Shown here: in pieces, positions 8,329-16,448 of the stretch
Layout: every line of letters starts with the position of its first letter
Numbering within the stretch: position 1 is the first letter of the stretch
Origin: JBJENW01 sp051880395
GTDB taxonomy: Bacteria > Bacillota > Clostridia > Lachnospirales > Lachnospiraceae
DNA: 22,570 nucleotides
NCBI GenBank assembly: GCA_051880395.1
Contig: JBJENW010000054.1
Span: 1-22,570 of the forward strand
Reading direction: 5' to 3'
The notes under the pieces: model-generated
Database searches by the model: none
Told to the model about the DNA's origin: nothing
The model's input: the letters and a program-made list of their open reading frames with translations, nothing else
Position numbers and translations under genes: made by a program

Positions 8329-8574
8329 GAAAAATATCTCAACCTCTCGTTTCCAGTATCCAGTTTCGCAACACGACAGGCATCTTGGCAAAAAACGTTT
8401 CGGCGAGCGCAGGTGAGATCCTGTGCTTAGAGTGCCTTATACTCGAAGGCAATCCTGAGAGTATTAGGCACTCTTAGCACATAGCTCACCGGAGCAGGAG
8501 CCGTGTTTTTGGCCAAGATGCCTGTCGTGTTGCGAAACGTCCGTATGGAACCACTAGGGTTGAGATAGTTTTCG
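8329..8574 (+). repeat. Full span of hairpin element B with both end motifs
   Basis: The element is bounded by AAAAATATCTCAACC (8330-8344) on the left and GGTTGAGATAGTTTTCG (8558-8574) on the right, nearly reverse complements. Just inside the right end is the box GCGAAACGTCCGTA (8533-8546), the reverse complement of the GGACGTTTC box found at every other element. The left inner box is degenerate (GTATCCAGTTTCGC, 8356-8369). It lies between elements A and the promoter of the muropeptide operon. Confidence 0.75.
8363..8538 (+). ncRNA. Hairpin element B: 176-nt structured repeat, plus orientation
   Basis: Positions 8363-8396 and 8505-8538 are reverse complements over 34 bases with one mismatch (8390). 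Within, GGTGAG (8412-8417) pairs with CTCACC (8485-8490), and 8423-8444 pairs with 8459-8480 over 22 positions with two T-T mismatches, leaving a 14-base loop. The core is homologous to the minus strand of element A, whereas the basal arm is largely different in sequence yet still fully paired. This pattern of conserved shape with changing sequence is expected for a structural RNA. A function cannot be read from the sequence. Confidence 0.68.
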
Positions 8575-8600
8575 TATGTGGAATAGTTGTAAATTTTTAC

Positions 8601-8629
8601 TTGTCAGATGGAAATATGCATGATATAAT
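8601..8629 (+). promoter_or_regulatory. Strong promoter upstream of the muropeptide operon
   Basis: TTGTCA (8601-8606), a 17-base spacer and a perfect TATAAT (8624-8629) form a consensus-like sigma-A promoter. Transcription would start near 8636, only about 20 bases before the stem of an intrinsic terminator. It is the only good promoter I see between hairpin element B and the epimerase gene. Confidence 0.75.
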
Positions 8630-8656
8630 ACGTTTTATTATAAAGAAAAGCACAAA

Positions 8657-8693
8657 GGCGTGTAGATACGAAAATCATCTACACGTCTTTTTT
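8657..8693 (+). terminator. Intrinsic terminator in the operon leader (possible attenuator)
   Basis: The stem GGCGTGTAGAT (8657-8667) / ATCTACACGTC (8677-8687) has 11 pairs including one G-U, a nine-base loop, and is followed by six T residues (8688-8693). On the plus strand it is a canonical rho-independent terminator. It lies between the strong promoter at 8601-8629 and the first gene at 8759, so it would yield an RNA of about 57 nt unless read through. Confidence 0.8.
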
Positions 8694-8758
8694 ATTTGTA
8701 AACTTTTTGGAGCAAAATACAAATAAGATGCAGGCATGTGCAGAAAAGGGGATTCGAG

Positions 8759-9844
8759 TTGAAAATTACAGCAATCAAAACAGGAATGATCCAAATACCG
8801 TTAGTCACACCATTTAAGACTGCACTCCGCACGGTGGAACAGGTCGAAGATTTGATCGTATGTGTGGAGACGGATACGGGGGAGAAAGGGTATGGCGAGG
8901 CACCTCCGACGGCTGTGATCACCGGAGATACGCTGGGTTCGATCGAGACGGCGATTCGTGCGTTTATCGCACCGTCAATCATCGGCATGGAAGTAGAAAA
9001 TCTGGATGTGATCCTGGAAATGATTCAGAAAAGCATGATACATAATACATCTGCAAAAGCGGCGGTAGATATGGCGGTGTATGATCTGTATGCAAAGTCT
9101 CTAAACCGTCCATTGTATCAGATTTTAGGCGGCTCAAAAAAAGAACTGGAAACGGATCTTACCATCAGTGTCAATTCGGTTTCGCAGATGGTGGAGGACA
9201 GTCAAAAAGCCATCGACCGTGGATTTTCAATCTTAAAGATCAAAGTTGGAAAAGAGACACAAAAAGATTTGGAGCGGATCCGGGAAATTCGAGCGGCTGT
9301 GGGGCCGGATGTGAAGATTCGCGTGGATGCAAATCAGGGCTGGACACCGAAACAGGCGGTCTCTATCATTCAGAAAATGGAGGACCTGGATTTGGGGATT
9401 GCGCTTGTCGAACAGCCGGTAGCGGCAAGGGATTTCGAGGGAATGCGGTTTGTAACAAGCCATACCGCCACGACGATTTTGGCTGATGAGAGTGTTTTTT
9501 CACCGATGGATGCGATTCGATTATTCGAAATGCAGGCAGCGGATATGGTCAATATCAAGCTGATGAAAACAGGTGGGATTCATGAAGCGTTGAAAATCTG
9601 TCAGATTGCAGAGGTTTATCAAAAAGAATGTATGGTCGGCTGTATGTTAGAGAGTAAGATCGCAGTCAGCGCGGCGGCGCACCTTGCGGCAGCAAAAAGT
9701 GTGATCACCACAGTGGATTTAGACGGACCGTCCCTGTGCAGCATTGACCCGTATACGGGTGGACCACTTTATGAAGAATCCGTCATCCGAATGACACAAG
9801 ATCCGGGAATCGGAATCACAGGAGTTCCCGTAGCATTTTCTTAA
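8759..9844 (+). CDS. L-Ala-D/L-Glu (dipeptide) epimerase
   Basis: Enolase-superfamily enzyme that converts L-Ala-D-Glu from murein peptides to L-Ala-L-Glu, counterpart of Bacillus YkfB and E. coli YcjG. From this start it has 361 residues. Acid-base lysine motif KIK (Lys160, Lys162), metal ligands Asp191 (DANQGW), Glu218 (VEQP) and Asp243 (LADES), second catalytic Lys267 (NIKLMKTGG), and the pair Asp320/Asp322 in VDLDGP that binds the substrate amino group in characterised dipeptide epimerases. The TTG start at 8759 has AAAAGGGG seven bases upstream and gives the usual N terminus MKITAIKT; the frame is open to GTG 8738 but that lacks support. First gene of the operon; the following transporter and peptidase genes strongly support the role. 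Confidence 0.93.
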   Translation: MKITAIKTGMIQIPLVTPFKTALRTVEQVEDLIVCVETDTGEKGYGEAPPTAVITGDTLGSIETAIRAFIAPSIIGMEVENLDVILEMIQKSMIHNTSAKAAVDMAVYDLYAKSLNRPLYQILGGSKKELETDLTISVNSVSQMVEDSQKAIDRGFSILKIKVGKETQKDLERIREIRAAVGPDVKIRVDANQGWTPKQAVSIIQKMEDLDLGIALVEQPVAARDFEGMRFVTSHTATTILADESVFSPMDAIRLFEMQAADMVNIKLMKTGGIHEALKICQIAEVYQKECMVGCMLESKIAVSAAAHLAAAKSVITTVDLDGPSLCSIDPYTGGPLYEESVIRMTQDPGIGITGVPVAFS

Positions 9845-9871
9845 AAATAACCGAAGAAAGTCAGGAAGCAT

Positions 9872-10885
9872 ATGGAAGAAAAACCATTATTAGAAGTGAA
9901 AAATTTGGAAGTTTCTTTTTTGAATGGAAAGACAGAAGTGCCTGTCATCCGCGGGATCAATTATACACTCAGACAGGGAGAAGTGCTTGGAATCGTCGGG
10001 GAATCCGGAAGCGGAAAATCTGTCTCGACAAACTGTATTTTGCAGCTGCTCCCAGGGAGCGGAAAGATCACAGGCGGAGAGATCTGGTTTGAAGGAAAAA
10101 ATCTGCTTGCCATGTCAGAAAAAGAAATTCAAAAAGTGCGTGGAAATGAGATCAGTATGATCTTTCAGGATCCGATGACGTCGTTAGACCCGTTATTTAC
10201 GATCGGGTATCAGTTGGAAGAAGCGTTAAAAAAACATACCGATCTGGAGAAACAGCAGCGAAAAAAACGAATGATCGAACTGCTTGAGATGGTCGGCATC
10301 AATCAGCCGGAGAAACGGTTGAGGCAGTATCCGCATGAATTTTCCGGCGGAATGCGCCAGAGAGCGATGATCGCGATGGCACTTTCCTGTAATCCGAAAC
10401 TTTTGATCGCGGATGAGCCGACGACCGCACTCGATGTGACGATTCAGGCACAGATCATTGATACACTGAAGGAATTAAAAGAAAAATTAAATATGTCTGT
10501 CATATTTATCACACACGATCTAGGCGTGGTCTCAGATATCTGTGACCGAATTCTTGTTATGTATGCAGGAGAAGTAGTAGAAGCGGCAGATAAACGGGAT
10601 ATTTTCTATGATTACCGTCATCCATACACGGAGGGATTATTAAAGTCGGTTCCAAAAATCGATCAGTCCAGGGACAGCAAGCTTCTTCCGATTGAAGGAA
10701 ATCCTCCGGATATGCAGCTGCTGGGCGCGGAGTGTCCGTTTGCACATCGATGTCAGTATGCGATGAAAATCTGCGCAAAGCACAGACCGCCGCAGTTTCC
10801 AGTGAAAGAAGGACACGAAGTGGCCTGTTTTCGTTATTATCGGGATGAGATGCTTGCGCAAGAACAGCAGAAAGCAGGTGAGTAG
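9872..10885 (+). CDS. Peptide ABC transporter ATP-binding protein DppD/OppD
   Basis: First of two ATPases energising the peptide importer. In 337 residues: Walker A GESGSGKS (43-50), Q-loop in FQDPMTSLDP, signature FSGGMRQR (157-164), Walker B LLIADEP (177-183), H-loop His215, and the C-terminal oligopeptide-specific extension. The latter holds Cys288, Cys294, Cys301 and Cys319 in the CPFAHRC pattern, the spacing associated with an iron-sulfur site in some Opp/Dpp ATPases. It starts 28 bases after the epimerase gene. The substrate predicted from context is a murein-derived peptide rather than general nutrition peptides. Confidence 0.94.
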   Translation: MEEKPLLEVKNLEVSFLNGKTEVPVIRGINYTLRQGEVLGIVGESGSGKSVSTNCILQLLPGSGKITGGEIWFEGKNLLAMSEKEIQKVRGNEISMIFQDPMTSLDPLFTIGYQLEEALKKHTDLEKQQRKKRMIELLEMVGINQPEKRLRQYPHEFSGGMRQRAMIAMALSCNPKLLIADEPTTALDVTIQAQIIDTLKELKEKLNMSVIFITHDLGVVSDICDRILVMYAGEVVEAADKRDIFYDYRHPYTEGLLKSVPKIDQSRDSKLLPIEGNPPDMQLLGAECPFAHRCQYAMKICAKHRPPQFPVKEGHEVACFRYYRDEMLAQEQQKAGE

Positions 10886-10889
10886 GTAG

Positions 10890-11861
10890 ATGGAAGAGGA
10901 AGTACTGTTAGAAGTAAAAAATCTCAAGAAATATTTTGAAGTAAAACAGGGATTTTTTAAAAAAGCATATGTTAAAGCGGTCGATGATGTCAGTTTTTCC
11001 ATAAAAAAAGGCGAGACACTCGGAATAGTGGGGGAGAGCGGCTGTGGAAAGACGACACTGGGACGCTGTATTTTGCAGATTGAAAAACCTACATCCGGTG
11101 AAATTTATTTTCATGGGGAAAAGATCACGGCTGAGAATATGAAAGACTATCGGAAAAAAATGCAGATCGTGTTTCAGGATCCATATGCATCACTGGATCC
11201 AAGAAAAACTGTGGCGGATCTGATCGGAGAAGCGCTTGACATCCATCATCTGTATCAAAATAAAACGGAGCGAAGAGAAAAAGTATTACAACTGATGCAG
11301 ACGGTCGGCTTAAATGAAAAATTCTATAATCGCTATCCGCATGAATTTTCCGGCGGGCAGAGGCAGAGAATCGGAATTGCCAGAGCACTGGCGGTCTCAC
11401 CGGAGTTTATCGTCTGCGACGAACCGGTTTCCGCTCTTGATGTATCCATTCAGGCGCAGGTGATCAATATGCTGGAAAAATTGCAAAAAGAGCAGCAGTT
11501 GACGTATCTGTTTATCGCCCATGACCTGGCGGTGGTCAAGCATATCAGTGACCGGATCGGGGTGTTTTATCTGGGCCATCTGATGGAACTTGCACCGAGC
11601 GAAGAATTGTGTGAGCACCCGTTGCACCCATATACGCAGATGCTGCTTTCGGCGGTTCCGATCGCAGATCCTGACGAAAGCGCGAAACGAAAGCGTGTGA
11701 AACTGCAAGGAGAGATTCCATCTCCGATGAATCCGCCATCTGGCTGTCCATTTCGTGCCCGCTGTCCATATGCGGCAAAATCTTGTGAGGAGAAATTTCC
11801 ACAGTTAGAGGAACGATCAGAGGGACATTTTGTGGCATGTTTTCACGGAAAACAAGGATAG
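10890..11861 (+). CDS. Peptide ABC transporter ATP-binding protein DppF/OppF
   Basis: Second ATPase, forming a heterodimer with the preceding one. Its 323 residues contain Walker A GESGCGKTT (48-56), FQDPYASLDPR, signature FSGGQRQR (153-160), Walker B IVCDEPVSALD (174-184), H-loop His211, and the C-terminal extension with Cys286, Cys292, Cys299 and Cys317. SALD after the Walker B and the FFKKAYVKAVDDVSF N terminus are typical of the F subunit. Only four bases separate it from the preceding stop, so the two are translationally linked. Confidence 0.94.
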   Translation: MEEEVLLEVKNLKKYFEVKQGFFKKAYVKAVDDVSFSIKKGETLGIVGESGCGKTTLGRCILQIEKPTSGEIYFHGEKITAENMKDYRKKMQIVFQDPYASLDPRKTVADLIGEALDIHHLYQNKTERREKVLQLMQTVGLNEKFYNRYPHEFSGGQRQRIGIARALAVSPEFIVCDEPVSALDVSIQAQVINMLEKLQKEQQLTYLFIAHDLAVVKHISDRIGVFYLGHLMELAPSEELCEHPLHPYTQMLLSAVPIADPDESAKRKRVKLQGEIPSPMNPPSGCPFRARCPYAAKSCEEKFPQLEERSEGHFVACFHGKQG

Positions 11862-11880
11862 AAAAATGAGGTGACATTTT

Positions 11881-12801
11881 ATGGAATTATTTCAAAAGAT
11901 TTTGAAGCGGGTATTACTTGCCGTGTTCAGTCTGTTTGTGATCGTAACGATCACGTTCTTTCTGATGAATCTGGTTCCGGGGGATCCGTTTATGTCCGAG
12001 AAAGCAAGTGCCGAATCAAGAGCGCTTTTAAGGGCGAAATATGGTTTGGATCAACCGGTCTATATACAGTATATCAAATATTTAGAGGCATTATTGCAGG
12101 GAGATCTTGGAAACAGCTATGTTTTACAGAAAGGCCGTTCGGTTACGGCAATCGTGACAGAATCCTTTCTGGTGTCAATGAAACTTGGTATACGTGCATT
12201 GATTGTTGCAATCTGCGTGGGAGTTCCTATTGGCTGTATTGCAGGATTGTGGAAAGATAAACCTTGTGACGGTGCGATTCGTGTAGTGTCTGCGATAGGA
12301 ATCTCTGTTCCGGGGTATGTGGTAGCTGCTGTTTTGATGATGTTTTTTGCAGTAAAACTACATATTCTGCCAACTTCTTATGATAAGCCCGGTGGAAGTA
12401 TCATGCCGATCATTACGCTTGCATTGTATCCGACCTGCTATCTGAGTCGTTTGACGAGGGCTAGTATTCTTGAAGTCCTCAATCAGGATTATCTTCGTAC
12501 GGAACGTGCAAAAGGAATGGGGAATCTGACGGTGATCTTTGTACATGCATTGAAAAATTCCCTGATTCCGATCATTACCTATCTGGGACCGCTGACTGCC
12601 TCCATCTTAACCGGTGGATTTGTGGCGGAGAGTGTGTTTAACGTGCCGGGACTCGGCCGGTATTTTGTAAGTGCGATCAGCGCGCGGGATTATACCATTA
12701 TCATGGGAACGACAATCTTTTATGCGGCACTGATCATTTTGATGAATCTTGTCTGCGATATTTTATATCAGATCGTGGATCCGAGAATCAAAGTAGATTA
12801 G
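11881..12801 (+). CDS. Peptide ABC transporter permease DppB/OppB
   Basis: Inner permease subunit of 306 residues. It opens with TM1 (VLLAVFSLFVIVTITFFLM), followed by the family hallmark PGDPF and the KYGLDQPVYIQYIKYL segment, then about five further TMs. The cytoplasmic coupling loop (TRASILEVLNQDYLRTERAKG) is the EAA-type contact with the ATPases. GAGGTGA precedes the ATG. The length is as expected and no disruption is seen. Confidence 0.94.
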   Translation: MELFQKILKRVLLAVFSLFVIVTITFFLMNLVPGDPFMSEKASAESRALLRAKYGLDQPVYIQYIKYLEALLQGDLGNSYVLQKGRSVTAIVTESFLVSMKLGIRALIVAICVGVPIGCIAGLWKDKPCDGAIRVVSAIGISVPGYVVAAVLMMFFAVKLHILPTSYDKPGGSIMPIITLALYPTCYLSRLTRASILEVLNQDYLRTERAKGMGNLTVIFVHALKNSLIPIITYLGPLTASILTGGFVAESVFNVPGLGRYFVSAISARDYTIIMGTTIFYAALIILMNLVCDILYQIVDPRIKVD

Positions 12802-12819
12802 AAAGCGGGTGATGGAAAA

Positions 12820-13818
12820 TTGGATAATTTATTTCATATGCAGATAAAAACAGAACCTGGAGATTTTGAACCGCTGGAGGCGGATTATTTTCAAGAGAAT
12901 GCGGTCCTGACGGAGGAGATCGGTTTTTGGAAAGCCAGTTTTCTTCGATTAAAAGAAAATAAAATTGCAATGGCAGCGTTATTTGGGATTCTTTTGCTGG
13001 TGCTGTTTGCAGTGGTCGGTCCGATGATCTCTCCGTATACTTATGATCAACAGGTGCATGGGGATGAGGCGCTCGCCCCGTGTCTGAAACACCCTTTTGG
13101 AACTGACCGGCTGGGCCGGGATCTTTTGGTCCGTTGCATGATCGGGACAAGAATCTCCTTATCGGTCGGTGTCGTATCAGCGGTGATCGTTTTGATCATC
13201 GGCTCGATCTACGGGGCAGTTTCCGGTCTGATCGGTGGAAAAGTAGATACGGTGATGATGCGTCTTGTGGATATTATTTATTCCGTGCCGGAAATTCTTT
13301 TGATCGTTGTGATCAAGCTTGTCATTGACGAACCGCTGGAAAATCTTGTGGCGAATGTGTCATTTTTTCATCCGCTGCAAAAGATCGGCTCCGGACTGTT
13401 AGCAATTTTTATTGTATACGGATGTCTGTACTGGGTCGGAATGGCGCGAATCGTCCGTGGACAGGTATTGCAATTGAAAGAAATGGAGTATGTGACAGCA
13501 GCAAGCGCGCTTGGAGCTGGAAAACGACATCTGATCAAGGAACATTTGATCCCGAATTGTATCGGGCAGCTGGTTGCCACGGTGATGTTGCAGATTCCTT
13601 CGGCAATCTTTACAGAAGCCTTTTTAAGCTTTCTTGGAATCGGTGTTTCCGCTCCGATGGCAAGCCTTGGATCTTTGACATCGGAGGCGATCGACAGTAT
13701 TAACTCTACCCCGTATCGACTGATCTTTCCGGCCATTATCATCAGTCTGATTATTTTATGTTTTAATTTATTTGGAGACGGACTGCGGGATGCACTGGAT
13801 CCGAAAATGAAAAAATAG
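12820..13818 (+). CDS. Peptide ABC transporter permease DppC/OppC
   Basis: Second permease subunit, 332 residues. An N-terminal cytoplasmic tail of about 45 residues precedes TM1 (IAMAALFGILLLVLFAVVG). HPFGTDRLGRDLLVRCMIGTRISL is the OppC signature, and YVTAASALGAGKRHLIKEHLIPN is the EAA-type coupling loop. The start is TTG at 12820, with GGGTG eight bases upstream; the in-frame ATG at 12838 has no good ribosome site, and an ATG at 12812 is out of frame. It follows DppB by 18 bases. Confidence 0.92.
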   Translation: MDNLFHMQIKTEPGDFEPLEADYFQENAVLTEEIGFWKASFLRLKENKIAMAALFGILLLVLFAVVGPMISPYTYDQQVHGDEALAPCLKHPFGTDRLGRDLLVRCMIGTRISLSVGVVSAVIVLIIGSIYGAVSGLIGGKVDTVMMRLVDIIYSVPEILLIVVIKLVIDEPLENLVANVSFFHPLQKIGSGLLAIFIVYGCLYWVGMARIVRGQVLQLKEMEYVTAASALGAGKRHLIKEHLIPNCIGQLVATVMLQIPSAIFTEAFLSFLGIGVSAPMASLGSLTSEAIDSINSTPYRLIFPAIIISLIILCFNLFGDGLRDALDPKMKK

Positions 13819-13891
13819 CCTTTAAATCAGTATGATTTATAGATAAAAAAACAGCCGAATTTTATCGGTGAGAAGACAAGGAGGAGCAAGC

Positions 13892-15496
13892 ATGAAGAAA
13901 AAAATTTTAAGTGCAATGATGTGTGTGGTCATGTGTGCCACAATGGTAACAGGCTGTGGTGGTTCGGATGATCCGACGGTCAGTCAGCCGGCGGCATCGG
14001 AAAAGACCGAAGCAAAAGAAGAAACGACAGGCGAGGAGATCGCTGTCTGTGGCGGTTCAGAGGATTCCATGGATATCAATACCGGTACAGCCGGTACGCT
14101 GGAAGGATTATCCGCCTGCAGACATATCTATGAGGGATTGTATAAGCTCGACGCAGATGGAAAAGTGGTACTCGGACAGGCATCGGATGTAAAAGTCAGC
14201 GAGGACGGTCTGACGTATACCTTTACCCTTCGGGATGACATCAAATGGTCTGACGGACAGGCAGTAAAGGCAGACGATTTTATTTATGGATGGCAATATT
14301 TAAAAGATTGCGCCAGTGATTACAGCAGCCTGATGGATATGGTCAGTGATGCAAAGGCAGTGGATGATCAGACACTGGAGTTGAAACTGGCCTATGCATG
14401 TTCCTATCTCCCAAATATTCTGGCATTCCCTTCTGCATATCCGGTTCGAAAAGATTATGTGGAAAAATACGGGGAATCTTATGCAACAGATCCGGACAAG
14501 AGTGTCTACAATGGTGCGTATGAAGTGGCAGAATGGAAACATCAGCAGGAAATGGTCATGAAAAAACGAGAGGACTATTATGATGCGAAAGCAATTACCA
14601 CAAGTCAGGTTTCCTGGGAATTGATGACGGATCCTTCCACCATGTTAGCGTCCTATGAGAGTGGAGACATTATGTATTCGAATGCTTATCCTTCTGAAGA
14701 AGCAGAGCGGTTAAAAGACAAAGGTCTTCATTTTGTTCCGGGTTATAATACCTGCTGTGCGATGTTTAATGTAGGCGAAAAAGGACCGGAGGTATTAAAA
14801 GATGCCAAAGTAAGAAAAGCGTTGTCGCTTGCAATTGACAGAGAACGTCTCATTAAGATTCGGAACCTGGATGATGAACTGGCAGATACCTATACACCTT
14901 CTGGTTTGACAAATGACGATGGAACCGAATTTAACACGACGGTGGAACCATGGTTTAAATCGGATGATTACGAGGGAAGTTGTGAGGAGGCAAAGAAACT
15001 TCTTGCAGAAGCCGGTTATGAAGGTGGAAAAGATTTCCCAGCACTCACCTACATTGTCAGTGATGACGATAGAAAGGAAATTGCAGAGGGAATCGCAAGT
15101 GATTGGAAAGAAGTATTGGGAATCGATACGGTGAAAGTGGAAACGGTAGATGGTTTTTATGCTCAGAGAGGGGATCAGGATTATGATATCGCATACTATG
15201 GCTGGTACATGGATTATCCAGATATTTCCAATATGCTTTCTACAATGACAACCGGTTCCTCAGATTCCGGATACAGCAATGCGGATTACGATGCTGCTTA
15301 TTCGAAAGCAACCGCAGAAACAGATGTGGAAACACAGTGGAAGGATTATGCGGAATGTGAAAAGATTCTTGCAGATGATACGCCGGTCATTCCGTTGTAT
15401 CATGCAAAGAGCGGTTTCTTATTTGATGATACGAAATACGATGGTTTAGTAGATTACTGCGGAAACTATTATTTTGGATATGTACATCAGAAATAG
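13892..15496 (+). CDS. Peptide-binding lipoprotein of the ABC importer (DppA/OppA, SBP_bac_5)
   Basis: Extracellular substrate-binding protein tethered to the membrane. ATG 13892 has AAGGAGGAG five bases upstream; the frame is open to a GTG at 13868 but that start would spoil the signal peptide. The N terminus MKKKILSAMM... ends in the lipobox VTGC, with Cys22 as lipidation site, then a Ser/Glu-rich spacer and an SBP_bac_5 domain (GLYKLDADGKVV, FTLRDDIKWSDGQAV, KVRKALSLAIDRERLI). Mature protein about 513 residues, within family range. The preceding gap of 73 bases holds no clear terminator. Substrate specificity is inferred from the operon: murein tripeptide or related peptide, as for MppA/OppA systems. 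Confidence 0.92.
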   Translation: MKKKILSAMMCVVMCATMVTGCGGSDDPTVSQPAASEKTEAKEETTGEEIAVCGGSEDSMDINTGTAGTLEGLSACRHIYEGLYKLDADGKVVLGQASDVKVSEDGLTYTFTLRDDIKWSDGQAVKADDFIYGWQYLKDCASDYSSLMDMVSDAKAVDDQTLELKLAYACSYLPNILAFPSAYPVRKDYVEKYGESYATDPDKSVYNGAYEVAEWKHQQEMVMKKREDYYDAKAITTSQVSWELMTDPSTMLASYESGDIMYSNAYPSEEAERLKDKGLHFVPGYNTCCAMFNVGEKGPEVLKDAKVRKALSLAIDRERLIKIRNLDDELADTYTPSGLTNDDGTEFNTTVEPWFKSDDYEGSCEEAKKLLAEAGYEGGKDFPALTYIVSDDDRKEIAEGIASDWKEVLGIDTVKVETVDGFYAQRGDQDYDIAYYGWYMDYPDISNMLSTMTTGSSDSGYSNADYDAAYSKATAETDVETQWKDYAECEKILADDTPVIPLYHAKSGFLFDDTKYDGLVDYCGNYYFGYVHQK

Positions 15497-15522
15497 AACG
15501 GGCGTATAATAGAAAATTAGAG

Positions 15523-15559
15523 AGCTGTCGCGGGCAGGGTTCTGCTGCGACAGCTTTTC
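15523..15559 (+). terminator. Intrinsic terminator-like hairpin inside the operon
   Basis: AGCTGTCGC (15523-15531) pairs perfectly with GCGACAGCT (15547-15555), with an inner GCAG/CTGC helix and small bulge, followed by TTTT and a weak T tract to 15559. It lies between the binding-protein gene and the serine hydrolase gene. It may lower transcription of the two intracellular enzymes relative to the transporter, or protect the 3' end of the binding-protein mRNA. Confidence 0.65.
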
Positions 15560-15639
15560 TAAAATACAGGTATGACTGGAATCTCAAAAAATCGAGTACG
15601 AAGAGGTTCTGCGCATACATGAAATGATCGGGAGGTCTC

Positions 15640-16434
15640 ATGGAAATCAGAGAGTTGGAAACTTATTTTAAAAAAGAAGCAGATGCTTTTCCAGGAAAAG
15701 TTGCGTATTATTTTCAGGATTTTTCAAACCCGGCTCTTTCAATCGAACAGGCAAAGGAGGAGCAGGTCGTCTCGGCAAGTATGATCAAGGTTCCGGTCAT
15801 GGTTGCGTTGTTTGAAAAAATGCGGGAAGGTGTGATAGAACTGGGAGATCGCCTGAACGTAAGACAGGAGCAGATTCTGGAGGATTCCAAAGTGTTTGAG
15901 GATGGCGAACGGACCGCCTCTTTTTTGGAACTGATCACATGGATGATCATAAATAGCGATAATACGGCATCGAATGTGCTGATGTCCGACCTGGGATTTG
16001 ATGCGTTGAATGATTACTTTCAGAAGATCGGATTGACAAAAACAAAAGCCGAGCGTTTGATGCTTGATCATGAGGCAGTGGAGGCGGGAAGAAACAATTA
16101 CATTTCTCCGATGGATTTTTATCACTGCATGTGTCTGCTGAGGGAACAGGAAAAAACGGACCGTTATGCAAAGATCGGAATGGAAATTTTATCGAAAAAT
16201 CGGGATTTTGACAGTCTTTGCCGGTATCTGTATGAGGGACCGTATTGCGCGCATAAGACGGGCGGACTCGATGATATTGTGCACGATGCCGGAATCATCC
16301 GGGTGCGGGATCGGGAATATTTTCTCGGTGTGTTCGTATCGGAATTTGCCCCGGCACCGGAAAATGAGCGACTCGCAGAACGGCTGATCGGACGGCTTTC
16401 CAGAAAAGTATTTGATTTTTACAAAGCAATGTGA
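15640..16434 (+). CDS. Class A beta-lactamase-fold serine hydrolase, predicted cytoplasmic
   Basis: A 264-residue serine hydrolase with the three penicillin-recognising motifs: Ser47-x-x-Lys50 (SMIK), Ser106-Asp107-Asn108 (NSDNTASN) and Lys206-Thr207-Gly208 (HKTGG). There is no signal peptide or TM, unlike secreted class A beta-lactamases, and the omega-loop area (MLDHEAVEAGRNNYISPMD, 141-159) does not show the usual ExxLN, so Glu166 equivalence is doubtful. GGGAGG precedes the ATG. Its place between a murein-peptide importer and an NlpC/P60 endopeptidase suggests action on imported peptides, perhaps as a DD/LD-carboxypeptidase or amidase, filling the place of LdcA/YkfA; beta-lactam resistance is unlikely. 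The function is inferred from context only. Confidence 0.85.
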   Translation: MEIRELETYFKKEADAFPGKVAYYFQDFSNPALSIEQAKEEQVVSASMIKVPVMVALFEKMREGVIELGDRLNVRQEQILEDSKVFEDGERTASFLELITWMIINSDNTASNVLMSDLGFDALNDYFQKIGLTKTKAERLMLDHEAVEAGRNNYISPMDFYHCMCLLREQEKTDRYAKIGMEILSKNRDFDSLCRYLYEGPYCAHKTGGLDDIVHDAGIIRVRDREYFLGVFVSEFAPAPENERLAERLIGRLSRKVFDFYKAM

Positions 16435-16448
16435 CAGAGGAGAAACAG

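Noticed and set aside
8181..8477. 98-residue plus-strand ORF across hairpin elements A and B
   Set aside because: It lies within the right arm of A, the spacer and the left arm of B, has no ribosome site, and is explained by the inverted repeats.
7984..8574. CRISPR array
   Set aside because: The repeats are inverted arms of hairpins, not regularly spaced direct repeats with unique spacers.
8052..8574. Ordinary rho-independent terminators for the transketolase gene
   Set aside because: The hairpins are far longer than terminators, lack a terminal T tract outside the stem, and are homologous elements in opposite orientation.
15640..16434. Antibiotic-resistance beta-lactamase
   Set aside because: No signal peptide, doubtful omega-loop glutamate, and an operon devoted to peptide import and murein peptide processing.
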